From Bacteroidales bacterium (lineage in GTDB: Bacteria; Bacteroidota; Bacteroidia; Bacteroidales; BM520): 6,192 nucleotides of DNA. Positions 1 to 6,064 of this stretch are shown here, piece after piece (position 1 is the stretch's first letter; each line of letters opens with the position of its first letter). The notes under the pieces are model-generated. The model did not search any database. It had not been told where the DNA came from and saw nothing but the letters and a program-made list of their open reading frames with translations. The stretch spans positions 1 to 6,192 of the forward strand of contig JALNXP010000155.1 in the NCBI GenBank assembly GCA_023230285.1, given 5' to 3'. The position numbers were made by a program, and so were the translations under genes.

Positions 1-1943
1 GTGTAGAAGATGTTATAATATTTTCCGCCTTCAAAGTGTCTGTTAGAGAGGAGTTCGAACCATGTGGCATCTTTATCCGGTAGATACACTGTTCTTACAT
101 GAGTAGTATCTTGGAATATTGGAGCGACTAAGATGTCTTTGCCCCACAGATATTCGTCATAGATATTCTTTGCTATTGTATCATCTTCGTAATATAGCAG
201 CAGTGGTCTTGCGAGCGGTGTACCTGTTGTCATGTTTTTGAATGCGACAGTATAATTATAAGGCAGCATTTTGTATCTCAGTTTGATAAAAGATTTCACT
301 ATTCTTTGAGTTTCGTCGTCGTAGAAGACAGGTTCGTTAGGAGCGGTAGCTATGTCGCCGTGAGGTCTGAAAATTGGTGTGAACACTGCGTATTGCATCC
401 AGCGAGTATACAATATAGAATCGCGTTTACCCATAGCGAAGCCGCCGGCATCGGAGTGCATGTAGCAAATTCCCGACATAGAGCTTCCTAACATCGCAGG
501 TGGTTGAGCTTCAAGCCCCTGCCATGTTCTGCTCACATCGCCAGTCCAAGGCAGTATGCCGTATTTCTGAGTTCCTGCATAGCCGGCGCGAGCTAACATA
601 AATAGTCTTTCGTCAGGATAATATTTTGCATAATTGTCGTATAACATTTTTATCCAGCCGTCACCGTAAGCTCCGTGTACTTCATAGCCTTTACCGTTGA
701 CGTGTACAATGTCGTCAGGGTGAACTTCCGGCTCGCCTAAGTCGCCCCACCATGCAGCAACGCCAAGTTCTTTTTGTGTCTGATACAGTTTCCAGAACCA
801 GTCGCAAGCCTCCGGATTGAAAATGTCGATAAGTCCGCCGTCTCCGAAATAAAAATACGGCATAGTCATAGTATTGCCCAAAGAGTCTTTACACAGATAG
901 CCTAAATCGGATACTTCTTTGAATCTAAAGCTCTTACGAGTGAAAAAAGGCTCCGATACCGTGATGGTCTTAACGCCTTTATCTTTAAAATCTGCAATCA
1001 TTTGTTCCGGAGAATGCCAAAACTCCTTGTCCCAGCTGAAGTTGCCCATCTCTCCATCTTCCAATTCCTGTCCAAACCAGTAAAGGTCTATTATGATGGC
1101 ATCTATCGGATAACCAAAAGATTTCATGATGGAAACAATGCCCTCAACTTCAGCCTGACTTCTGTAACCGAAGCGAGACTGTAAATTGCCGAAAGCCCAT
1201 ATTGGCGGCAGCGGCTGAAAACCGGTAAGCGTTCCGTAGTTGGCAAACAATTCGGAATAATCTTCTCCGTTGATGAAGTAATAAACCATGTTGCCGCCTT
1301 TAGAACCGAATTCGAGGATGTCACTGTCGGTTTTGCCGATGTCGAAATAAGCTCTTGCCGGATTGTCTATCAATATCATATATTTTTTTGAAGACATAAA
1401 AGCCGGAACAGAGTAGTTTAAAAAATCGGCACCGATGCCATAACCGTAGTTAGCCTGATTATAGCATTGAAATTTGTAGCCGTGTCTGTTTAATGGTAAA
1501 GCCCTTGCTCCTGTACCGTAAATTTCTTCTTGCTCATCAAGAGTAAAATCGAGTTTCAATGTATCTGAAATATTAGTGTAACCCCCTTTGTTAGTTGCCT
1601 TAATATTTTGATTGTCAACAAAAGAGAACTCTATTTCCGATGCTAACGTTATGCGTAACTCTACATCTGAAGTAGAAAAAACGATGATGCTGTCGTTATA
1701 TTTACATTTTGTCTTTATTGGTTTTTTTATGATAGGAGCATAAACTCTGTCACCATAAAATTCGTCATTGTTGCATGCAACCTTAATAATTTCCGGCGAT
1801 AAAGCAGAAATAGTGTAAACATCGTTTTCTGTTTTGATAATTAACTCTTTGCCGTCAAAATCAGCGTTTTGCGGCAGTCGTTCTACGCAAGAATGTAGCG
1901 TAAAACAGGCTATAATCAGTGTAAGAAATAATATTTTTTTCAT
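1..1943 (-). CDS. Glycoside hydrolase family 31 lipoprotein (alpha-glucosidase or alpha-glucosyltransferase type), C-terminus cut by window edge
   Basis: The minus frame is open from an ATG at 1943 to base 1, giving 647 codons with no stop, so the end lies outside the window. Residues 1-19 form a lipoprotein signal (MKK, hydrophobic stretch, lipobox LHSC, lipidated C19), which fixes the start. An N-terminal beta-sandwich domain runs to about residue 240, with the GH31-type stretch YGTGARALPLNRHG at 142-155. The catalytic barrel starts near PPIWAFGNLQSRFGYRSQ (247-263). Likely nucleophile is D401 in WWGDLGEPEVHP and acid/base D469 in PWTGDVSRTW. Other family motifs are IIIDLYWF (283-290), RAGYAGTQKYG (452-462) and FRPHGD (525-530). 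LWGKDILVAPIF (599-610) begins the C-terminal beta domains; perhaps 100-200 residues are missing. GH31 enzymes retain configuration on alpha-glycosides. The WGDLGEPE nucleophile context resembles, from memory, Cellvibrio Agd31B-type oligosaccharide 4-alpha-glucosyltransferases, so transglucosylation is possible. Residues after C19 (VER) lack a clear surface-export signal, so a periplasmic site is likely. Family assignment is secure; substrate is not. Confidence 0.93.
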   Translation of the reverse strand, partial: MKKILFLTLIIACFTLHSCVERLPQNADFDGKELIIKTENDVYTISALSPEIIKVACNNDEFYGDRVYAPIIKKPIKTKCKYNDSIIVFSTSDVELRITLASEIEFSFVDNQNIKATNKGGYTNISDTLKLDFTLDEQEEIYGTGARALPLNRHGYKFQCYNQANYGYGIGADFLNYSVPAFMSSKKYMILIDNPARAYFDIGKTDSDILEFGSKGGNMVYYFINGEDYSELFANYGTLTGFQPLPPIWAFGNLQSRFGYRSQAEVEGIVSIMKSFGYPIDAIIIDLYWFGQELEDGEMGNFSWDKEFWHSPEQMIADFKDKGVKTITVSEPFFTRKSFRFKEVSDLGYLCKDSLGNTMTMPYFYFGDGGLIDIFNPEACDWFWKLYQTQKELGVAAWWGDLGEPEVHPDDIVHVNGKGYEVHGAYGDGWIKMLYDNYAKYYPDERLFMLARAGYAGTQKYGILPWTGDVSRTWQGLEAQPPAMLGSSMSGICYMHSDAGGFAMGKRDSILYTRWMQYAVFTPIFRPHGDIATAPNEPVFYDDETQRIVKSFIKLRYKMLPYNYTVAFKNMTTGTPLARPLLLYYEDDTIAKNIYDEYLWGKDILVAPIFQDTTHVRTVYLPDKDATWFELLSNRHFEGGKYYNIFY

Positions 1944-1975
1944 ATTGCAAATATATGAAATAATTGGTACCTTTG
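1944..1975 (+). promoter_or_regulatory. Bacteroidota-type promoter for the pruA-like gene
   Basis: A -7 box TACCTTTG at 1968-1975 fits TAnnTTTG exactly, and a -33 TTG at 1945-1947 lies 20 nt upstream, the usual spacing in this phylum. Transcription would start near 1981, giving an AT-rich leader of about 20 nt before the ATG at 2003. No Shine-Dalgarno sequence is seen, which is normal for the phylum. The -33 box touches the start codon of the divergent GH31 gene. Confidence 0.7.
1948..1955 (-). promoter_or_regulatory. Possible -7 box for the GH31 gene
   Basis: On the minus strand these bases read TATATTTG, an exact TAnnTTTG match only 4 nt before the GH31 ATG. The -33 position (about 1976-1978) reads CTG, a weak match. 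If used, the transcript would be leaderless or nearly so. The box sits inside the spacer of the divergent promoter. A chance match in AT-rich DNA is the main alternative. Confidence 0.35.
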
Positions 1976-2002
1976 CAGAATAATTTTTAAAAAAATTCTT
2001 AT

Positions 2003-3628
2003 ATGAACAACGCTCTTTTTTCATTTCAAAATCCGGACAATGAGCCTATTTTAGGATATTTGAAAGGTAGTCCGGAACGCGAGAAACTTGTTAAGGAACT
2101 CGACCGTCAATCCAATACAGAGATTGAAATCCCATTAATTATTGGTGGTAAAGAAGTTAGAACCGGTGTTACTAAAAAAGTCACCATGCCGCACGACCAT
2201 CACCATGTGCTTGCAACTTTCCACTGTGCAACGGAGGAAACTGTAAAAATGGCGATTGAGTCGGCATTAAAAGCCAAAGAAGATTGGCAGAGAATGCCTT
2301 GGGAAGAAAGAGGTGCTATCATGTTGCGTGCAGCCGAATTATTGGCAAAACCTTATCGTGCAACTATCAATGCTGCAACAATGCTGGGACAGAGCAAAAA
2401 CCCGTTTCAAGCCGAAATAGATTCTGCTTGTGAACTGATAGACTTCCTTAGATATAACGTGTTTTTTGCAAGTCAGATATATTCAGACCAACCAAAATCC
2501 GATGCCACACAGCTAAACCGCACGGAATATAGACCTTTAGAGGGCTTTGTATATGCTATATCTCCGTTTAACTTCACTTCAATAGCATCAAACCTCAACA
2601 TGTCACCTATCCTGATGGGTAACACTACAATATGGAAACCTGCAACAACAGCAGTACTTTCTAATTATTATGTTGCTAAGATTTATAAAGAAGCCGGCTT
2701 GCCGGACGGCGTACTCAACTTCTTACCCGGACAGGGCAGCGTTATCAGCAACGTGGCATTTAACCATAGAGCACTCGCTGGCATCCACTTTACAGGTTCT
2801 ACCTCTACTTTTAAAAACTTCTGGAAAACTATTGGTAACAACCTCGACAACTATATTTCTTATCCTAAGATTGTTGGCGAAACCGGTGGTAAAGATTTTA
2901 TCTTCGTACATAATTCATCTAATCCTTTGGAAGTAGCAACAGCTATCGTCCGTGGCGCTTTCGAGTTCCAAGGACAAAAATGCTCCGCTGCATCAAGAGC
3001 TTATATCCCAAAATCTATTTGGAATGAAGTTCGCAAGCATGTTGAAAAACAAGCTTCGGAAATCAAGATGGGTGATGTTAAAGACTTCACTAACCTGATG
3101 AACGCTGTTATTGATGAAAAATCTTTCGACAACATTATGTCTTTTGTCAATCAAGCTAAAACCGATAAATCTTGCGAGTTCGTTTGTGGCGGCAACGGCG
3201 ATAAATCAAAAGGCTACTTTATTGAACCTACACTTATTAAAACTACCGACCCGCATTCTGCTACTATGGTCAACGAGTTGTTCGGACCTGTTATCACAGT
3301 TTATGTTTATGATGATGATAAATACGAAGAAACTCTTGAGTTATGTAATACCACATCACCATACGCACTCACAGGCTCTATCTTCGGCTACGACAGAAAA
3401 GCCGTTTTAGTAGCATTTGAAAAACTGAAATATGCAGCAGGTAACTTCTATATCAACGACAAGCCGACCGGCGCAACAGTAGGCTGGCAGCCATTCGGCG
3501 GCTCAAGAGCTTCGGGTACTAACGACAAAGCCGGAAGTATGTTGAACCTTTTCCGCTGGACAAATCCGCGTGCAATAAAAGAAACATTCTTACCGCCGAC
3601 TTACTTCGACTATCCGTATATGAGATAA
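2003..3628 (+). CDS. pruA: L-glutamate gamma-semialdehyde dehydrogenase (1-pyrroline-5-carboxylate dehydrogenase)
   Basis: This 541-residue aldehyde dehydrogenase is of the ALDH4 type, as found in animals and many Bacteroidota. It oxidises L-glutamate 5-semialdehyde to L-glutamate with NAD+, the second step of proline breakdown, in the cytoplasm. The N-terminal segment NEPILGYLKGSPEREKL (13-29) and the PHDHHHVLATFHCA region (63-76) are typical of this subfamily. Visible catalytic features are oxyanion-hole N190 in SPFNFTS, the NAD-binding WKPA (211-214) and FTGSTSTF (263-270), general base E293 in GETGGKD, nucleophile C327 in FQGQKCSAASRA, and NELFGPV (424-430). The 34-residue spacing of E293 and C327 matches the human enzyme (as recalled, E314 and C348). 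The protein is full length and monofunctional, with no proline dehydrogenase domain and none nearby. The start follows a matching promoter, and a strong terminator follows the stop, so it is probably transcribed alone. Confidence 0.96.
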   Translation: MNNALFSFQNPDNEPILGYLKGSPEREKLVKELDRQSNTEIEIPLIIGGKEVRTGVTKKVTMPHDHHHVLATFHCATEETVKMAIESALKAKEDWQRMPWEERGAIMLRAAELLAKPYRATINAATMLGQSKNPFQAEIDSACELIDFLRYNVFFASQIYSDQPKSDATQLNRTEYRPLEGFVYAISPFNFTSIASNLNMSPILMGNTTIWKPATTAVLSNYYVAKIYKEAGLPDGVLNFLPGQGSVISNVAFNHRALAGIHFTGSTSTFKNFWKTIGNNLDNYISYPKIVGETGGKDFIFVHNSSNPLEVATAIVRGAFEFQGQKCSAASRAYIPKSIWNEVRKHVEKQASEIKMGDVKDFTNLMNAVIDEKSFDNIMSFVNQAKTDKSCEFVCGGNGDKSKGYFIEPTLIKTTDPHSATMVNELFGPVITVYVYDDDKYEETLELCNTTSPYALTGSIFGYDRKAVLVAFEKLKYAAGNFYINDKPTGATVGWQPFGGSRASGTNDKAGSMLNLFRWTNPRAIKETFLPPTYFDYPYMR

Positions 3629-3653
3629 TTCAAAGAACAAATAAAAACAAGAG

Positions 3654-3686
3654 AAAGAGGAATGGCTTATGTCGTTCCTCTTTTTT
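3654..3686 (+). terminator. Rho-independent terminator of pruA
   Basis: A hairpin begins 25 bp after the stop codon. AAAGAGGAA (3654-3662) pairs with TTCCTCTTT (3675-3683), and the inner TGGC/GTCG extends it with two Watson-Crick and two G-U pairs around a TTAT loop (3667-3670). A T-run reaches 3686. Confidence 0.85.
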
Positions 3687-3753
3687 GTAGCATTGTAATG
3701 ATGTACCAGCATCGTCACAACACTAAATAAATCGCATGTTTGTAGCATTGTAA
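3684..3753. repeat. 15-nt direct repeat (two copies) with a nested inverted pair
   Basis: TTTGTAGCATTGTAA occurs at 3684-3698 and again at 3739-3753, 55 bp apart. GTCACAA (3714-3720) is matched in inverted form by TTGTGAC (3755-3761), next to the second copy. The first copy overlaps the tail of the pruA terminator. The rest of the gene-free stretch from 3754 to 3961 is AT-rich and holds only a possible promoter. The repeat's role is unknown; it could be a remnant of an interspersed element or a protein-binding pair. Confidence 0.5.
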
Positions 3754-3842
3754 ATTGTGACACGGTTGTTTCTATAATCATGTGGTCATTGAATGTTTGT
3801 AAAAAAATGAGCTGAAAATAATTTTGTTTGGAAATGTTGTTA

Positions 3843-3850
3843 TACATTTG
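3843..3850 (+). promoter_or_regulatory. Possible -7 box for the lipocalin-like lipoprotein gene
   Basis: TACATTTG matches TAnnTTTG exactly. TTG motifs upstream (3824-3826, 3828-3830) are closer than the usual 19-21 nt, so the -33 element is not convincing. A start near 3856 would leave a leader of about 105 nt before the ATG at 3962. Confidence 0.35.
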
Positions 3851-3961
3851 CAGATATAAAGTGATTATGAAAATGCAAGTAAGGACATTTGCAATAGCAA
3901 ATTGAAAAAAGCATCAACTGAATAAAATGAGTGAAACTATAACAAATTAAAAATATATCTT

Positions 3962-4726
3962 ATGAAAAAAAACATTTTACTACTCGCATTATCAATGGTG
4001 ATAATATCATTATGCTCTTTGACAAGTTGCAAGGACGACACAAAAATAAACTACAAAGAAAAAATCCTTGGCACTTGGATTACCGATTCTGTCTACAACA
4101 CTGACAACCTTACCGACAACATATTCGTCATCAGATACACCTCGGACATGGTAGAGATGTATGCCGACAGCTATGATACTGAAGATGGTGGCACGACATG
4201 GATTGAACAAGATGACTTTAGTTATTATATCGAAGATGACTGTGTGGTCGTTGAGGGTACTAATGTAGATGGCACATCTATGTACGCTAAAATGGAAGTC
4301 AAGTTTATAGACGACAATCATATACATTGTACTGATGTGCTTAGAAAAGTTGATGGCGTTGTGGTAGATAATTGGGAGTATACGATGGTCAAAGAGGAAG
4401 AGAGCCTGCAGTCGCAAATTGAAGGTGTGTGGAAATGTGACAACTATGATATTTATGTAGAATATTTTCCTGACGGACTATATGATTTCTATTATCTTGA
4501 TGACGATAGCAATTGGGCGGTAGATGATAGTTGCAGCTATTTTCTTTATGGCGATTATATCGTCAAAAGCTGGATTTCACGTGAAACCGGTCTCCATACC
4601 TACGACTGCTGGAAAGATATTGTGTTTTATGAAACCAATGGGATGATGACTATGGTACGGAAAGTTTCTGCCGATAAAACTGAGACACTTACATTTGTCA
4701 GAGATACTCTCCCGACAGTAGATTAG
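3962..4726 (+). CDS. Lipoprotein with two tandem lipocalin-like domains, probably surface-exposed
   Basis: The product has 254 residues. Residues 1-22 are a lipoprotein signal with lipobox LTSC, lipidated at C23. The following KDD (24-26) fits the Bacteroidota lipoprotein export signal (a lysine or glutamine followed by acidic residues), so display on the cell surface is likely. The mature part appears to be an internal duplication: domain 1 opens with KILGTWI (34-40) and ends with YTMVKE (140-145), and domain 2 opens with QIEGVWK (152-158) and ends with TLTFVRD (242-248). This open/close pattern is typical of small lipocalin-like beta barrels common in Bacteroidota lipoproteins. The protein is very acidic and has five cysteines besides C23 (94, 123, 159, 191, 216). 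No ligand or enzymatic motif is recognised, and function is unknown. The stop codon abuts the first copy of the downstream repeat unit, so the C-terminus lies next to a possible insertion boundary. The start is set by the signal peptide. Confidence 0.85.
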   Translation: MKKNILLLALSMVIISLCSLTSCKDDTKINYKEKILGTWITDSVYNTDNLTDNIFVIRYTSDMVEMYADSYDTEDGGTTWIEQDDFSYYIEDDCVVVEGTNVDGTSMYAKMEVKFIDDNHIHCTDVLRKVDGVVVDNWEYTMVKEEESLQSQIEGVWKCDNYDIYVEYFPDGLYDFYYLDDDSNWAVDDSCSYFLYGDYIVKSWISRETGLHTYDCWKDIVFYETNGMMTMVRKVSADKTETLTFVRDTLPTVD

Positions 4727-4913
4727 AGATAGTACACCGATTTGCGCGGATTGGACGGATGTACACGGATGATAATTTTTTGGAGAGATTGTTTTAACTG
4801 TCAAGGTTATACATTATAGATAATTAAAAAAATATAACTCCGTGTCAATCCGTTATATCCGTGTCCAATTATCCGTGTCCAATTATCCGTGTCCAATCTT
4901 ATCCATGTCCACG
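4726..4913 (+). repeat. Tandem repeat unit, copy 1 (188 bp)
   Basis: The unit starts at GAGATAGTACACCGATTTGC, sharing its first G with the lipoprotein stop codon. The left arm contains GATTGGACGGATGTACAC followed by GGATGATAATTTTTT. An AT-rich core follows, then a right arm with CGTGTCAATCCGTTATATCC, three copies of ATCCGTGTCCAAT (first at 4858) and a final variant, ATCCATGTCCACG. Left and right arms are partly complementary, so the unit could fold as a long imperfect hairpin. No coding sequence of normal length is present. Confidence 0.85.
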
Positions 4914-5097
4914 GAGATAGTACACCGATTTGCGCTGATTGGACGGATGTACACTGATGATAATTTTTTGGAAAGGGTGTTTTAACTGTCGAGGTTATAC
5001 TCTATAGATAACTAAAAAAATATAACTCCGTGTCAATCCGTTATATCCGTGCCAATCCGTGTCCAATTATCCGTGTCCAATCTTATCCATGTCCACG
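4914..5097 (+). repeat. Tandem repeat unit, copy 2 (184 bp)
   Basis: It has the same order of left arm, core and right arm as copy 1. Single changes in the arm (gcgcTgat, acacTgat) and core (TCGAGG, ACTCTATAG) make it the most diverged of the three. Its right arm has only two full ATCCGTGTCCAAT copies and the contracted form ATCCGTGCCAATCCGTG, which is shared with copy 3. It ends with the same TCCATGTCCACG boundary as copy 1. Confidence 0.85.
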
Positions 5098-5312
5098 GAG
5101 ATAGTACACCGATTTGCGCGGATTGGACGGATGTAAACGGATGATAATTTTTTGGAGAGGTTGTTTTAACTGTCAAGGTTATACATTATAGATAATTAAA
5201 AAAATATAACTCCGTGTCAATCCGTTATATCCGTGCCAATCCGTGTCCAATCTTATCCGTGTCCAATCTTATCCGTGTCCAATTATCCGTGTACATCCTG
5301 TCCGTGTTTCAT
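5098..5312 (+). repeat. Tandem repeat unit, copy 3, with a different right end
   Basis: The left arm and core are nearly those of copy 1 (one arm change, taaacgg for tacacgg). The right arm starts like copy 2 and is extended by further ATCCGTGTCCAAT copies, some followed by CTT. It then leaves the pattern with ATCCGTGTACATCC (5285-5298) and CCGTGTTTCAT. Copies 1 and 2 end differently, so this is the true outer edge of the tandem block. The AT-rich 5313-5434 stretch up to the next gene shows nothing clear; GACATTTG at 5356-5363 is a one-mismatch -7 box without a good partner. Confidence 0.8.
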
Positions 5313-5434
5313 CAGCTAAATAGTAAAAAAAGTTAAATTAATATACATTGTATAGGACATTTGCTGAAAATGTTGATTTAAGAAAAAATAGATGTATGCC
5401 GGTTACGGTTATGTAGTACTTAAAATATATAATT

Positions 5435-5824
5435 ATGTTGTATAAAGATATAACGGATAAGATAATCAAAGCATTTTTTAATGTGTATAACAAGTTGGGA
5501 TTTGGCTTCTTGGAGAATGTCTATGAAAAATCTATTTGCATTGAATTGCAAAAAATGGGATTAACAGTATACCCGCAATCTCCGATAAGAATATATTATG
5601 ATGAAGAGCTTGTGGGCTTATATTATGCTGATATTTTGGTGGAAGACAGAGTAATTGTCGAGCTTAAAGCTACTGATACAATAATTGAAAAACATGAAGC
5701 TCAGCTACTCAATTACCTGAAAGCCACTGAAATAGAAATTGGACTCCTCTTGAATTTTGGTCATAAAGCCGAATTTAAACGCAAAATTTTTGAAAACAGA
5801 TATAAAAATCGTGTAATCATGTAA
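5435..5824 (+). CDS. GxxExxY protein, PD-(D/E)xK nuclease-like fold
   Basis: The 129-residue protein belongs to the GxxExxY family (PDDEXK_3 type). Its naming motif is G24-F-L-E27-N-V-Y30 inside LGFGFLENVYEKS, preceded by the usual helix ITDKIIKAFFNVYNK. A nuclease-like core follows: D66 in YYADILV, then E76-L-K78 in VIVELKA, matching the D...ExK signature, and Q90 with N93-Y94 in AQLLNYLKAT, a further conserved helix. LLLNFG (104-109) is the typical final strand. Length is normal for the family and all presumed active-site residues are kept, so it looks intact. Biochemical activity of the family is not established to my knowledge; DNA cleavage is inferred from the fold. The gene stands alone between two arrays of the same ATCCGTGTCCAAT word, which suggests the arrays and gene form one unit. 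No clear promoter or Shine-Dalgarno sequence is seen. The start is the first ATG and gives the family's usual N-terminus. Confidence 0.9.
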   Translation: MLYKDITDKIIKAFFNVYNKLGFGFLENVYEKSICIELQKMGLTVYPQSPIRIYYDEELVGLYYADILVEDRVIVELKATDTIIEKHEAQLLNYLKATEIEIGLLLNFGHKAEFKRKIFENRYKNRVIM

Positions 5825-5826
5825 TC

Positions 5827-5902
5827 GTTTAATGTTTAGACGTATAATTGTTTAAACGTTTGATATTTAGTTGTCTAATGCTAAGATGTTTATTGTCACA
5901 AC
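5827..5902. repeat. Degenerate 15-nt tandem repeat after the GxxExxY gene
   Basis: Starting 3 bp after the stop codon, five successive segments of 15 or 16 nt resemble each other: GTTTAATGTTTAGAC, GTATAATTGTTTAAAC, GTTTGATATTTAGTT, GTCTAATGCTAAGAT and GTTTATTGTCACAAC. The last is the weakest. CGTTTAA (5826-5832) can also pair with TTAAACG (5852-5858), a weak stem that might help end transcription. The following 5903-6024 is AT-rich with nothing recognisable. Confidence 0.5.
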
Positions 5903-6024
5903 TTGATATAATTGTAATCCATAATAATTATGTTATAGGTATCTACAACGCGTAACATCAACATATATAACAAATTAAATTGCTATTTGCATAGTACAAC
6001 CTCAACATTTATGACACCTCCAAC

Positions 6025-6062
6025 AAAAAATTATCATCCGTGTCCATCCGTTATATCCGTGT
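6025..6062 (-). repeat. Inverted copy of the unit's left arm joined to a right-arm piece
   Basis: AAAAAATTATCATCCGTGT (6025-6043) is the exact reverse complement of 4763-4781 in the left arm of repeat copy 1. It is followed by ATCCGTTATATCCGTGT (6046-6062), which is identical in direct orientation to 4848-4864 in the right arm of that copy. This block is therefore built from the same sequence family as the three units but arranged differently. Confidence 0.75.
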
Positions 6063-6064
6063 GT

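Noticed and set aside
306..1324. Short open frames at 306-491, 1002-1184 (plus) and 1124-1324 (minus)
   Set aside because: All are inside the GH31 gene, whose continuous frame and catalytic motifs account for the region.
2670..3410. Open frames at 2670-2936 and 3111-3410 (plus) and 2723-2911 (minus)
   Set aside because: They are alternative frames of the pruA coding sequence, which is full length and has intact motifs.
3590..3847. 85-codon minus-strand open frame over the pruA end and terminator
   Set aside because: It reads through the terminator hairpin and the 15-nt repeats, overlaps pruA, and its translation is low-complexity with no family features.
3867..3950. Short leader open frames (3867-3905 and 3927-3950) before the lipoprotein gene
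   Set aside because: Frames of 12 and 7 codons in AT-rich DNA are expected by chance, and nothing supports attenuation.
4010..4417. 135-codon minus-strand open frame antisense to the lipoprotein gene
   Set aside because: It lies wholly within a well-supported plus-strand gene with signal peptide and domain structure; its translation shows no recognisable family.
4577..4804. 75-codon minus-strand open frame over the lipoprotein end and first repeat unit
   Set aside because: It spans a gene/repeat boundary, has no recognisable product, and is antisense to the lipoprotein gene.
4789..4833. Sigma-70-like TTGACA and TATAAT words on the minus strand of the repeat core
   Set aside because: They occur in the wrong order for a promoter, and this phylum uses the TTG / TAnnTTTG pattern.
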